A stretch of 64,000 nt of DNA, taken from Mariniphaga sp041687255 (GTDB lineage: Bacteria > Bacteroidota > Bacteroidia > Bacteroidales > Prolixibacteraceae). The notes under the pieces are model-generated. The model did no database searches, was not told where the DNA came from, and saw only the letters and a list, made by a program, of their open reading frames with translations. The stretch is from contig JAWLCL010000007.1 of assembly GCA_041687255.1 (NCBI GenBank), forward strand, positions 165,825 through 229,824, read 5' to 3'. Each line of letters begins with the position of its first letter. Position 1 is the first letter of the stretch. Both the position numbers and the translations under genes were made by a program. This document shows, piece by piece, positions 1-8,808 of the stretch.

Positions 1-2440
1 CCTCCATTCTATTATTGAATAATCCTAGATCAAATCCAACGTTTGTCATTGTTGTTGTTTCCCAGGTAATAGATGGATTACCTGCAGTTGTAACAGCAGC
101 TCCTGAGACCACTTCATCATTGAATGCATAGGACTGGTTAAGATTGTAGGTATTAAGATATCGATAAAGTCCAATATCCTGATTACCCAGTTGCCCCCAC
201 GATGCCCTTAATCGTAAATTACTTAAAAATTCATTATCTATCAGAAATCCCTCCTGTGAAACACGCCATCCTGCTGAAAAAGAAGGAAATAATCCCCATC
301 TTTTACCTTCTGCAAACCTTGAGGAACCATCATAACGAACATTTGCCTGCAATAAATACCTGGAATCATATGAGTAGTTTATTCTGCCAAAAACAGATTG
401 GAGTCCCCATTCATTACGATACCCAGTTGCCGTTTGTGCTGCAGAGGCACCTGAATTCAAATCACGTAACTCATTATTAAAGAAATTTTGTCGATATCCT
501 TCAATCCTTTTGAAGTTATTGTTAATTCCTTCATATCCCGCAACAATATCAAGGGAGTGTTTTTCGGATGCCTTATTAAAATTTAAATACGCTCTTTGGC
601 TCCATTCTTTTGTGTTATCTTGTCTTTCCCTAAGACTATTAACAGCAAACCATCCACCTACTGTGACTAATTCACCTGTTTCGTAGTCTCTCATGCCTTT
701 AAGCGTGTTCATGAATGTACTATGGTTTTGACTATATGATTTTAAAGTAACATCGCCATTTAATGTAAGAGAGGGGAATATTTTATACTCCAGACCTACC
801 TGACTTACATTTTCATCACTTTCAAAAATTCTTTCACCATTCTCCATCATAGCAATTGCATTCCATTGTCCGCTGATTAACTCCCAGGTACCATCAGGAT
901 ATTTACCGACAATAGTCCTGTTCATGTGAAGCATTGCCTGTACCAGTTGTTGTGCCGTATGCCCTGGTCCAGTTGCTTTTCTGTTCATGTAATGCATATT
1001 AAAATTGGCAGTCAGCTTATCTGTAATATAAAGATCAGAATTTATACGTGCGGATATTCGCTTGTTATTAAATCGGTTAATAACTCCATCTTGATCCAGA
1101 TAGTTAACTGAGGCATATATTCTGCCATTTTTTCCACCGGATGTTAAAGAAATGTTATGCCTCTGTTGGGGAGAATTTTCATGGAAAAGATAATCTTCAT
1201 ATACAGTAAATGGATATTTTAATGGATCATTTCCGGCTGCAACATTATCAATGTGTTCTTGTGAATGTATAGGTTCGCTTCCTGCATTTACCTGTGCTTC
1301 ATTTTCAAGGTTTAACCAATCAACCTTATTTGCTGCCTCAGGATAGCCCAATACGTTTTGAAATCCTATATTATAACTGTAATTTACTGTTGTTCCGGCC
1401 ATTGCACCTCGTTTTGTAGTAATAAGGATTACTCCATTAGCAGCTCTGGAGCCATAAATTGCTGCTGATGCTGCATCTTTTAGAATAGTTAATGATTCAA
1501 TATCAGTTGGCTCAACTGTAGCAAGAGATCGCTCTACTCCATCAACTAATACTAAAGGATCGGAGTTATTAAGTGTACCATTCCCTCTAACCCTTATTCT
1601 AATGTTTTCTTGTCCCGGTTCTCCTGCAAAGTTTTGAATAGTCAAACCTGGTGTCATACCTTGTAAAGCTGTAGCAGTATTGGTGGCATCAACTCTCTTG
1701 GCCAGTTCTTCACCCTGGACTGCACTGACAGCTCCGGTTAAATCAGCTTTTTTCTGTGTGCCGTAACCAACAACAATGACTTCGTCCAGCCCAATTGCAT
1801 CTTGTGTTAAACTAATATCAATCCTCGTCTGACTTCCAACCTCCACCTCCTGCGTGCTCATCCCCACGAACGAAAATACCAGAGTTGAATTTTCCGGTAC
1901 ATTAGGCAAGGTGTAATCTCCATCCGCATTGGTTACTGTTCCCTGTGTGGTCCCTTTCACCATAACCGTTACCCCCGGAAGCGGCTCACCACCTGAATCG
2001 GTTACAGTACCCGATACCGCCTGTTGTTTTGCAAGTGCAGCTTCCCTTGCTGTTGTAAGCAAGTCCTCGCCAAAGGAACCACCTTTCTTGCGTAAAACAA
2101 TATAACGATCCAGTACCCGGTAATCGAATTCGGTTCCCTCAAGTGTTTTATCAAGAATATCCATTATGGTGGCATTACTTGCCTCCAGGTTGATTTCATC
2201 CAGTTCTTTCAATTCCTCTTTCTGGTAATAAAAGAAAAATTCGCTGTTTTCTTCGATCTGCTGAATCAGATCCACCATCGTTCCGTTCTCTAAATTGATG
2301 TCAAGGCGCGTATTTTGCGAATAGGTAGAAGCGGTAACGCTAACCAGGCAAAACATCAAAAAGAATGTAGTTAGTTTCATTGTTAGCAGAATTTTTTTCA
2401 ATAGCCGGTTCTTTCCGGCAATTTTTACCAAATCTTTCAT
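1..2440 (-). CDS. SusC/RagA-family TonB-dependent receptor, N-terminal 813 residues (partial)
   Basis: Outer-membrane active importer of an oligosaccharide or peptide, powered by TonB; a SusD lipoprotein would be expected beyond the left edge. The frame is open from an ATG at 2440 to base 1, so the C-terminal barrel is missing. A second in-frame ATG at 2380 begins a clean signal peptide (MKLTTFFLMF...). Domains in order: signal, STN domain (ends near FDYRVLDRYIVLRK), carboxypeptidase-regulatory-like domain (VSGTVTDSGGEPLPGVTV), TonB plug (VVGYGTQKKADLTGAV; DAASAAIYGSRAANGVI) and the first barrel strands. The STN domain is the part that contacts FecR in signal-transducing receptors, which fits the FecR and FecI genes just upstream on the same strand. 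Substrate cannot be read from the sequence. Confidence 0.95.
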   Translation of the reverse strand, partial: MKDLVKIAGKNRLLKKILLTMKLTTFFLMFCLVSVTASTYSQNTRLDINLENGTMVDLIQQIEENSEFFFYYQKEELKELDEINLEASNATIMDILDKTLEGTEFDYRVLDRYIVLRKKGGSFGEDLLTTAREAALAKQQAVSGTVTDSGGEPLPGVTVMVKGTTQGTVTNADGDYTLPNVPENSTLVFSFVGMSTQEVEVGSQTRIDISLTQDAIGLDEVIVVGYGTQKKADLTGAVSAVQGEELAKRVDATNTATALQGMTPGLTIQNFAGEPGQENIRIRVRGNGTLNNSDPLVLVDGVERSLATVEPTDIESLTILKDAASAAIYGSRAANGVILITTKRGAMAGTTVNYSYNIGFQNVLGYPEAANKVDWLNLENEAQVNAGSEPIHSQEHIDNVAAGNDPLKYPFTVYEDYLFHENSPQQRHNISLTSGGKNGRIYASVNYLDQDGVINRFNNKRISARINSDLYITDKLTANFNMHYMNRKATGPGHTAQQLVQAMLHMNRTIVGKYPDGTWELISGQWNAIAMMENGERIFESDENVSQVGLEYKIFPSLTLNGDVTLKSYSQNHSTFMNTLKGMRDYETGELVTVGGWFAVNSLRERQDNTKEWSQRAYLNFNKASEKHSLDIVAGYEGINNNFKRIEGYRQNFFNNELRDLNSGASAAQTATGYRNEWGLQSVFGRINYSYDSRYLLQANVRYDGSSRFAEGKRWGLFPSFSAGWRVSQEGFLIDNEFLSNLRLRASWGQLGNQDIGLYRYLNTYNLNQSYAFNDEVVSGAAVTTAGNPSITWETTTMTNVGFDLGLFNNRME

Positions 2441-2550
2441 AAATTTACAGTGTTAATGATTATTACTTTGTTTTAATCTTGAAACGGTGGGTATGTGGCG
2501 CATATCCGCCGTTTTTTTAATAGTCCGATAGTTTTAGTACTTCATAGGCG

Positions 2551-3567
2551 CTATTGTTTTGAAATAATAATTACATCTTTTGTTGCAAGGTTCCTTTCAT
2601 GTTCTACCTTAATGGGCAGCAGCATACCGATGGCCTGCATCGACTGGTCAATGGGTTTGTTCTTAAGGATGGTTCCTGTAAAACGCAATTCACCGGCTTT
2701 TTTTCCGGCAAACCTGATTTCCACGTTGTACCACCGTTCCATTCGCCGGGCCACATCATCAAGCCGTTCTTCATCAAATTTTATCTGCCCGTTTATCCAG
2801 CTCTCATAAAAGAGGGTGCTTACTTTTCGGGTCGATATTTTTTCTTTTGTGTTGTCGGGAATGTGGATCTGCTGGTTGGGCTTAAGCTGCTTAAGGTTTT
2901 GCCCATTTTGGTCGTTTATCTGGACCGTTCCCTCAACCAGGGTTATCCGGGAAAAATTTTCATCGGGATAGGCTTCGGCAGCAAAGGAAGTTCCCAATAC
3001 TTCCACCTCATTATTTTTAACTTTTACCTTAAAGGGATTGTTACTGTGTGCCACTTTAAAAAAAGCTTCTCCTTCCAGCTCCACATGACGTGACTGAGCT
3101 CCGAAATTGCTTGCATAACGTAAAGTTGTTCCTGAATTGAGCCAGACATGTGTACCGTCGTAAAGCGTCATTTCGGTCATCTGCCCCAGGGGGACCTTAA
3201 TTTCAGCAAATAAAGGGGGTGCGTCATTGCCTGCCTTCCAATTGTAATCTAAAAGGGTACCTGCCCCGAAAGCCAGCAAGGCAATGGCCGCATATTTCGT
3301 CAGAGAATAATATAACCGGATTTTTTTACTTTTGATGTAATGTGCTACTTTATCCCACGAACGGGTGAGGGAACTGTTTTGAAGGGGAGCAGTCTGCTTA
3401 AGTTTGGGATGAAGTTCGGATACCGTTTTCTGAATTTCTTTGTTTTCGGATTGCGGTAACAATTCATTCAGCTCGTTAGCTTCGGATTCATTGGCTTCAC
3501 CATGATGTCTGGAAGCAGCCAGTTCCCATAGTTTATCTTGATTCGTTTCGTTCATTCCTTTGTTCAT
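2551..3567 (-). CDS. FecR-family anti-sigma factor
   Basis: 338 residues, usual length for the Bacteroidota form. An N-terminal cytoplasmic part (residues 1-90, sigma binding) is followed by one membrane helix (about 93-111, YAAIALLAFGAGTLL), then the periplasmic FecR domain (about 130-235, with LGQMTEMTLYDGTHVWLNSG and GEAFFKVAH) and a C-terminal DUF4974 domain (about 265-338, FDEERLDDVARRMERWYNVE). In this family the periplasmic part receives the signal from the receptor's STN domain and the N-terminus holds or activates the sigma factor. It lies 110 bp upstream of the receptor gene. The start at 3567 is chosen over an ATG at 3555 because no good spacing to a ribosome site exists for the latter; a 14-bp hairpin sits directly upstream. 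Confidence 0.95.
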   Translation of the reverse strand: MNKGMNETNQDKLWELAASRHHGEANESEANELNELLPQSENKEIQKTVSELHPKLKQTAPLQNSSLTRSWDKVAHYIKSKKIRLYYSLTKYAAIALLAFGAGTLLDYNWKAGNDAPPLFAEIKVPLGQMTEMTLYDGTHVWLNSGTTLRYASNFGAQSRHVELEGEAFFKVAHSNNPFKVKVKNNEVEVLGTSFAAEAYPDENFSRITLVEGTVQINDQNGQNLKQLKPNQQIHIPDNTKEKISTRKVSTLFYESWINGQIKFDEERLDDVARRMERWYNVEIRFAGKKAGELRFTGTILKNKPIDQSMQAIGMLLPIKVEHERNLATKDVIIISKQ

Positions 3568-3572
3568 TTTTT

Positions 3573-3609
3573 GATAAAGAACGACTGTTTTCCTGCAGTC
3601 GTTCTTATC
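3573..3609 (-). promoter_or_regulatory. Hairpin in the leader directly before fecR
   Basis: The arms GATAAAGAACGACTG (3573-3587) and CAGTCGTTCTTATC (3596-3609) pair over 14 bp with one bulged base and an 8-nt loop. The stem ends 5 bases before the fecR start codon. No U-run follows on either strand, so it is not a normal terminator. A role in limiting translation start or protecting mRNA is inference. Confidence 0.5.
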
Positions 3610-4319
3610 ATCTACTAAAATCTATGAACTACCGGACTATCTTTTTATCGGTTGCGTTCAATTATAAAGACGAAAAATGGGAGAGGGGAGGGTGACAGAA
3701 AAGGAGAAAATTTTTAACAAAAATTTAATATTGCGAGGTAGAGGGCTGTTATAATGGCGATTGAAAGGAATAAATTTAGGTGATTATTAAAGAATGGTGG
3801 AGATTAATTGGGATTGTTGGAAATTGAAAGAGATTGGAAATTGGACGCAGAACGTTATGGTTTAAATTGATTTATGCTGTTACAATTGCAGAGTTGGCTG
3901 TGATTAATAGTGATTGTAAAACTGTAAAATTGTAAAATTGAAGAAGTAAGAAATGTGAAAGGTATAGTTAGATTGGGTGTGGAGGCCTGTATCTTTCAGG
4001 TACATATGTTATTTGTACGAACTTAAAACTTGACAGCGTTGAAAACCTGTCAACGTTTGGATTCGATGCAGCATAATTGATAATGATTGATAATGATTGA
4101 TGGGAATTGATGAAAATTAGAGATTTAGACTCAGATTTTTATGATTAGAATATGATGAGCACAGATGGATTGAAGGTTATTGATTGAGATTGAAGGAGAA
4201 TGGGAAAGTTTGGAAAAATGATGTCAATCGGCAACTGTTTACTGTTCACCTTTCTCTATCATATAACTAAATTCTCCACTCGCAAACCATCAGATCATTG
4301 ATTTCATACAAAGGCGAAA

Positions 4320-4398
4320 GGGATTCCATCCTGATCAGGTTTGGGTTGAATTCGTTAGTTTCAAGGCAGTTTTTCAATTGGAAGAAGGATGGAATCCC
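4320..4398. repeat. Wide inverted repeat GGGATTCCATCC / GGATGGAATCCC
   Basis: Perfect 12-bp arms at 4320-4331 and 4387-4398 with 55 bases between. The core GATTCCATCC/GGATGGAATC is also the stem of the terminator at 39112-39151, so this sequence recurs in the genome. No U-run follows here. Confidence 0.6.
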
Positions 4399-4491
4399 TA
4401 CTTTATCTCGACTAAGTCCCCCTCAATTTCAACCGAACTTCAAAATAAATAACTTTATTTAGTATTTCATTTGTAGGCATCTGCCAAATAT

Positions 4492-4523
4492 CGTCAGATT
4501 GCTTTGCTTCGCGCGCAATGACG
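4492..4523. repeat. REP-like palindromic element (CGTCA..ATTGC..GCAATGACG)
   Basis: CGTCAGATTGC pairs with GCAATGACG leaving a two-base bulge; the loop is TTTGCTTCGCGC. This is a degraded copy of the widespread 'CGTCATTGCGAGC...GAAGCAATCT' intergenic repeat known from many bacterial genomes. Only one copy is seen in this window. Confidence 0.55.
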
Positions 4524-4547
4524 GCTCCGTGGCGGGGACAGTATGAT

Positions 4548-5108
4548 TCACTGTTCACTTTTCCTCCTGACCATTAAAAATAAATTAAAATCTTTCGGGT
4601 CGAGCATTTCGTGAAGAGAGCGATAGGCACGACCTATTTGTGTTTTCACCGTATTTTTTGAAATGTGAAGTTTTTCTGCAATTTCATTATAGGTTAAAGT
4701 TTCAAAAACTGCAAGTTCCAGAATCCGGCGGCACTGTTCGGGGAGCTTTTTAACAGCCAGATAAAGCTTGGCATACTGTTTCTGATCATCAAAGAACTTC
4801 TCATCTCCCGGAGCTACAATATTTTCTGTAATGGGTTCTGTGAGCATGCGCTTTTTTCTGTAGTGGTCAATGATGCTGTTGTGAAGGATAACAAACAGGT
4901 AATGCTTAACGGATGAGTGGATTTCAATCTGCCGGCGGTTTTCCCACAATTTAATAAAACAGTCGGAAACCAACTCTTCTGCCAGTCCGTTGCTGTTAGG
5001 AATCGATTTAGCCGCATAGAGGTACATCTGGTGGAAATACCTGTTGTGTAAATGCTTTAAGGAGCTTATGTCACCCTGCTGAATACTTTTCCAAAGAAAG
5101 TCTTCCAC
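4548..5108 (-). CDS. ECF RNA polymerase sigma factor, FecI-like (Bacteroidota expansion family)
   Basis: 186 residues. Sigma-70 region 2 occupies about residues 20-90 (LAEELVSDCFIKLWENRRQI) and region 4 about 115-170 (LPEQCRRILELAVFETLTYNEIAEKLHISKNTVKTQIGRA), the latter holding the helix-turn-helix that reads the -35 region. It directs transcription of the linked fecR and susC genes when released by FecR; this follows from family knowledge and gene order. A good house-keeping type promoter lies upstream at 5136-5165, so the switch protein itself is made constitutively. Confidence 0.95.
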   Translation of the reverse strand: MEDFLWKSIQQGDISSLKHLHNRYFHQMYLYAAKSIPNSNGLAEELVSDCFIKLWENRRQIEIHSSVKHYLFVILHNSIIDHYRKKRMLTEPITENIVAPGDEKFFDDQKQYAKLYLAVKKLPEQCRRILELAVFETLTYNEIAEKLHISKNTVKTQIGRAYRSLHEMLDPKDFNLFLMVRRKSEQ

Positions 5109-5135
5109 GGCTGTCCGGTTTTATTAGTTTCCTAA

Positions 5136-5165
5136 CAAATATAACTTAATCAGCATAAAAAGCAA
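5136..5165 (-). promoter_or_regulatory. Promoter of the FecI-like sigma gene
   Basis: On the minus strand, TTG (5165-5163), 19 bases, then TATATTTG (5143-5136). This matches the primary sigma-factor consensus of Bacteroidota, TTG-N19/21-TAnnTTTG. It lies 28 bases before the sigma start codon. Confidence 0.6.
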
Positions 5166-5265
5166 GATGTTATATTAAAATTTTATCCGAATAAAAGTCG
5201 TTACAGGTTATTGTAAAACGAACAAATTATCAGTTAATTAACGGTAGCTGTGGATTGCTGTATTA

Positions 5266-5312
5266 ACACAAAAAATCCATTCTTTACTGTTATTTCAGTA
5301 AAAGATGGATTT
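5266..5312 (-). terminator. Rho-independent terminator after the BSP peptidase gene
   Basis: Arms 5273-5289 and 5296-5312 pair over 17 bp with one mismatch and a 6-base loop. Read on the minus strand the stem is followed by a run of T, as needed for intrinsic termination of the gene at 5404-6132. Confidence 0.65.
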
Positions 5313-5403
5313 CTACTCACCTTTCAAATATTGCAATGAAAATTTAAAAAAATTTCTTTCTGAAACTGTTGAACGTTAAATATTCATCCGGCCTGTATGC
5401 CGC

Positions 5404-6132
5404 TTAAATTTTTATTGCCGGCCTGGAAACATATTCCTTCCAAAGTTCATCCAGGGTAAGGCCGGTAAGCTCCTGCCAGAGTTCCTCCTTATAGGTATGG
5501 CTCCGCATGGCTTTATCCATTTTATCCACAATCTTTTTATTTTTGTTTTGTTCGGCCCAAACAAGAAACCGTGCAGAAATTCGATATGAATTGGTGTAAT
5601 TGTGTTTTTCTGTTACATCGGGCATGGTCCAACCGGCACCTTCATTGTCGACGCCGTATCGGTGACGGACATAATCGGCAATTCCTTCCGTCAGCCAGAA
5701 TGGCCCCGGTGTTCTGCCGTATGCCTGGATGATGTGCATGACCTCGTGAGTAACGACATCAATATCTCCCGGATTTTTTTTGAACCATTGCGGGCTGTAT
5801 ACCACCCGATCTCCCGAGGTGGCAGCCACTCCGTTATATTCCGGTTCAATGACAAACACTACTTTTCGTGTTGCATTTTTATTGAATCGTTTTACCATTG
5901 GAGGGTATACCTTAAAGAACGTATCTTCCATCCTTTTCAGCAGGTTTTTATCAGTGGTCGGTTCTTTATTAATAAGGATAAGCGTATAACCTTTTCTTGT
6001 GATTGAATCCCTGGTAAAATATCCGGTGTCAGCATCCTTCCGGCTATTTTGGGAAAATGAAATAAAAGGGGCAGTAAATAACATGGTCAACACCAAAAAT
6101 GCGGTTTTTAGATTAAATGAATTTGTAATCAT
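5404..6132 (-). CDS. Secreted basic-secretory-protein (BSP) family metallopeptidase
   Basis: 242 residues with a signal peptide (about 1-27, AFLVLTMLFTAPFISFSQ). The zinc-binding helix HEVMH (DVVTHEVMHIIQAYGR) is followed by FWLTEGIADYVRHRYG, whose acidic and tyrosine residues are characteristic of the plant and bacterial BSP peptidase family (PF04450 by recollection of the family pattern). It therefore probably hydrolyses proteins outside the cytoplasm; no substrate is known. It forms its own transcription unit: the nqr terminator lies upstream and its own terminator downstream. Confidence 0.85.
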   Translation of the reverse strand: MITNSFNLKTAFLVLTMLFTAPFISFSQNSRKDADTGYFTRDSITRKGYTLILINKEPTTDKNLLKRMEDTFFKVYPPMVKRFNKNATRKVVFVIEPEYNGVAATSGDRVVYSPQWFKKNPGDIDVVTHEVMHIIQAYGRTPGPFWLTEGIADYVRHRYGVDNEGAGWTMPDVTEKHNYTNSYRISARFLVWAEQNKNKKIVDKMDKAMRSHTYKEELWQELTGLTLDELWKEYVSRPAIKI

Positions 6133-6149
6133 AATGAATTATTTTTTTA

Positions 6150-6189
6150 AAATAAAAAAAGGTCATCCAAAAAGAGGAGGATGACCTTT
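6150..6189 (-). terminator. Rho-independent terminator of the nqr operon
   Basis: AAAGGTCATCC (6158-6168) pairs with GGATGACCTTT (6179-6189), perfect 11 bp with a 10-base loop. On the minus strand it is followed by a T-rich run, placing the end of transcription between nqrF and the peptidase gene. Confidence 0.8.
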
Positions 6190-6242
6190 AATAATGTTTT
6201 ATTTATAGAAACTGTTGGTATACAATTTTTACCGACTATTCT

Positions 6243-7505
6243 TTAGCTGCCGAAATCGTCGAACGCTATGTTTTCGTCGGGAACGCCCAGATTGTAAAGC
6301 ATTTTCTGAACGGCATCGTTCATCATAGGCGGACCGCAGAGGTAGTAGTCGATTTCTTCGGGTTCCTCATGCTGGTTCAGATAGTTGTCGTAGATTACCT
6401 GATGGATAAAGCCTGTAGGGCCTTCCCACTTGTCTTCGGGCAGAGGTTCCGAAAGTGCAAGATTGAATTTAAAATTATCGTAATTCTTTTCAATTTCCCG
6501 AAACTGTTCGTAATAGAAAACCTCTTTCCAGGAGCGGGCACCGTACCAGAAAGTCACTTTTTTCTTTTGTTCCTTAACGGTGTGGAACAGGTGGAACAGG
6601 TGTGAGCGCATAGGTGCCATACCTGCGCCACCGCCAATAAACATCATTTCATTGTCGTTATCTTTCAGGAAGAATTCTCCGTAAGGGCCGGAAATGGTTA
6701 CCTTATCGCCCGGTTTCCGTGAGAATATAAACGATGAGCAGATGCCCGGGTTCACATTTTTAAAGGCATTGTTTGCACGGTCCCAGGGTGGGGTGGCAAT
6801 ACGGATGTTTAGCATAACAATGTTCCCTTCTGCCGGGTGATTGGCCATTGAATAGGCACGGAATGTAGGCTCCGGGTTTTTCATTTTAAGATTAAACATG
6901 CCAAACTTCTCCCATTCGTCGCGGAATTTCTCTTCAACATGTATGTCCTTGAAATCCACTTCTATTTTTGGAACATCAATCTGAATGTATCCTCCCGATT
7001 TGAAGTGGAGGTTTTCTCCTTCAGGCAGTTTAACCACAAACTCCTTAATAAAGGTTGCTACGTTTTTATTGGAAACAACTTCGCATTCCCATTTTTTTAC
7101 ACCTAGAACTTCCTGTGGAACTTTTATTTTCAGATCTTCCTTAACTTTAACCTGGCAGGCCAGGCGCCAGTTTTCATTCTGTTCCTTGCGTGTAAAGAAA
7201 TCGGTTTCGGTAGGCAGTATGGAGCCGCCTCCCTCTACAATCTGACAGCGGCACATCGCACAGGTACCACCGCCACCGCATGCTGAAGGCAGCAATATTT
7301 TGTTGTTGCTGAGTGTGGAGAGCAGTGTGCTTCCCGGGTCTGTAATAATTTCCCGGTCGCCCTCATTGATGTCAATCTTAACTTCTCCCGAAGGAGTCAG
7401 TTTTTTCTTGGCAAACAAAAGAATGGCAACCAGAAGCACTATGACTCCTAAAAACACTGCCACACTGGCAATAACAACGGTTGTTTGTGTCGAAAGCAAA
7501 AGCAT
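6243..7505 (-). CDS. nqrF: Na+-translocating NADH:quinone oxidoreductase subunit F
   Basis: 420 residues. NqrF is the electron-input subunit: it oxidises NADH with FAD and passes electrons through a [2Fe-2S] centre to the membrane subunits. Seen: N-terminal membrane helix (about 9-32), plant-type ferredoxin domain with cluster ligands C76, C82, C85 and C117 (ACGGGGTCAMC...LAC), FAD-binding motif RAYSMAN (216-222), NADH-binding GGGAGMAP (291-298), and the usual C-terminus ending FDDFGS. Last gene of nqrABCDEF, 18 bp after nqrE. Confidence 0.98.
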   Translation of the reverse strand: MLLLSTQTTVVIASVAVFLGVIVLLVAILLFAKKKLTPSGEVKIDINEGDREIITDPGSTLLSTLSNNKILLPSACGGGGTCAMCRCQIVEGGGSILPTETDFFTRKEQNENWRLACQVKVKEDLKIKVPQEVLGVKKWECEVVSNKNVATFIKEFVVKLPEGENLHFKSGGYIQIDVPKIEVDFKDIHVEEKFRDEWEKFGMFNLKMKNPEPTFRAYSMANHPAEGNIVMLNIRIATPPWDRANNAFKNVNPGICSSFIFSRKPGDKVTISGPYGEFFLKDNDNEMMFIGGGAGMAPMRSHLFHLFHTVKEQKKKVTFWYGARSWKEVFYYEQFREIEKNYDNFKFNLALSEPLPEDKWEGPTGFIHQVIYDNYLNQHEEPEEIDYYLCGPPMMNDAVQKMLYNLGVPDENIAFDDFGS

Positions 7506-7523
7506 TGAAAAAATATTTTTTAT

Positions 7524-8141
7524 TTACAATTGAATTCCCATAAATCCCATAAAGGCAAGGCCCATCAGGCCGGTAACTATAAATGTTATGCCCAGTCCGC
7601 GCAATGGTGGCGGTACATTGGAATACTGCAGTTTCTCGCGAATGGCGGCAATGCCCACGATGGCCAAAAACCAGCCCACTCCGGAGCCAAGGCCATAAAC
7701 TGTTGCTTCTCCAACATTGAAGAAGTCTTTCTGCTGCATGAACAAAGAACCTCCCAAAATTGCACAGTTAACGGCAATAAGGGGAAGAAAAATCCCAAGT
7801 TGGGTGTAGAGCACAGGTGCAAACTTTTCAACTATCATTTCCACCAGCTGAACCATTGAGGCAATTACTGCAATGAACATGATGAACGAAAGGAAGCTAA
7901 GATCTACATCGGCAAGTGAAGGATGTAACCATGTAAGGGCACCTGCCTGAAGGACATAGTTTTCCAGCAGGTAATCAACAGGTACAGTAATCCCCAGGAC
8001 AAAAATTACGGCTATCCCTAATCCTGTGGCCGTTTTTACCGTTTTAGATACAGCAAGGTACGAGCACATGCCCAGGAAGTAGGCAAATACCATGTTTTCG
8101 ATAAATATCGATTTGATAAATATATTGATTAAATTTTCCAT
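7524..8141 (-). CDS. nqrE: Na+-translocating NADH:quinone oxidoreductase subunit E
   Basis: 205 residues, six predicted membrane helices, normal family length. NqrE and NqrD form an inverted-repeat pair in the membrane which binds an iron centre between them and takes part in electron transfer coupled to Na+ movement. The conserved stretch FAYFLGMCSYLAVSK contains the cysteine that helps bind that iron. It follows nqrD by 20 bp and has an ATG start. Confidence 0.98.
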   Translation of the reverse strand: MENLINIFIKSIFIENMVFAYFLGMCSYLAVSKTVKTATGLGIAVIFVLGITVPVDYLLENYVLQAGALTWLHPSLADVDLSFLSFIMFIAVIASMVQLVEMIVEKFAPVLYTQLGIFLPLIAVNCAILGGSLFMQQKDFFNVGEATVYGLGSGVGWFLAIVGIAAIREKLQYSNVPPPLRGLGITFIVTGLMGLAFMGFMGIQL

Positions 8142-8161
8142 AATCTTCTATTGTTTACCTG

Positions 8162-8806
8162 TTAATCTTCAATCAATTTACGGTTGCGGCTGCGCTGCAC
8201 CCATATAATTATTCCAACGGTAATAAGTGCCATGGGCGGAAGAATCATCATACCGTTGTTTTCATAAAAACCTCCGTTGGCAATGTACCAGCTATCGGGT
8301 ATTATTTGGTAGCCATATATTGAACCTGAACCGAAAAGTTCACGAACAAGTCCCACAATTATTAGGATAAGTCCATATCCTGCGGCATTTCCCACACCAT
8401 CGAGAAACGACGGCCAGGGACGGTTTCCCAGGGCAAAGGCTTCAAGCCTTCCCATTATTATACAGTTGGTTATAATAAGGCCAACAAAAACCGACAACTG
8501 CTTGCTGACATCATAAACAAAAGCCTTTAATACCTGGTCGACAAGAATTACCAAGGAGGCAATGACCACCAATTGAACAATGATGCGGATACGGTTTGGG
8601 ATGGTATTGCGCAGCAGGGATATAATAACATTGGCAAATGCCATAACGGCAACTACTGATAATGCCATTACCACCGAAGGTTTCAGCTGAGCCGTAATAG
8701 CCAGGGCCGAACAAATTCCCAAAACTTGTACTGTTATCGGATTGCTGCTGTTAAGCGGATCACTTATAAGCCGCATATTTTTCTTTGAAAACAATGCTTC
8801 ACTCAT
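8162..8806 (-). CDS. nqrD: Na+-translocating NADH:quinone oxidoreductase subunit D
   Basis: 214 residues, six membrane helices. Partner of NqrE; conserved motifs QVLGICSALAIT (iron-ligand cysteine) and NCIIMGRLEAFA are present. The gene begins 2 bp after the stop codon of nqrC, so translation is probably coupled. Confidence 0.98.
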   Translation of the reverse strand: MSEALFSKKNMRLISDPLNSSNPITVQVLGICSALAITAQLKPSVVMALSVVAVMAFANVIISLLRNTIPNRIRIIVQLVVIASLVILVDQVLKAFVYDVSKQLSVFVGLIITNCIIMGRLEAFALGNRPWPSFLDGVGNAAGYGLILIIVGLVRELFGSGSIYGYQIIPDSWYIANGGFYENNGMMILPPMALITVGIIIWVQRSRNRKLIED

Positions 8807-8808
8807 GT

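Larger units (their letters stand above)
3610..4547. other. Non-coding, repeat-rich spacer between fecI and fecR
   Basis: No credible gene on either strand. The stretch contains short AT-rich direct repeats (TGATAATGATTGATAATGATTG near 4078-4100 region; TGTAAAA repeated near 3915-3940), a small inverted repeat TTGACAG/CTGTCAA near 4030-4055, a wide inverted repeat at 4320-4398 and a REP-like hairpin at 4492-4523. FecI and FecR genes of this type are usually close together, so this looks like accumulated intergenic repeat DNA rather than a functional leader. Confidence 0.6.

Noticed and set aside
5602..6006. 134-codon plus-strand frame opposite the BSP peptidase
   Set aside because: Complete shadow of the minus-strand gene, which carries the conserved zinc motif.
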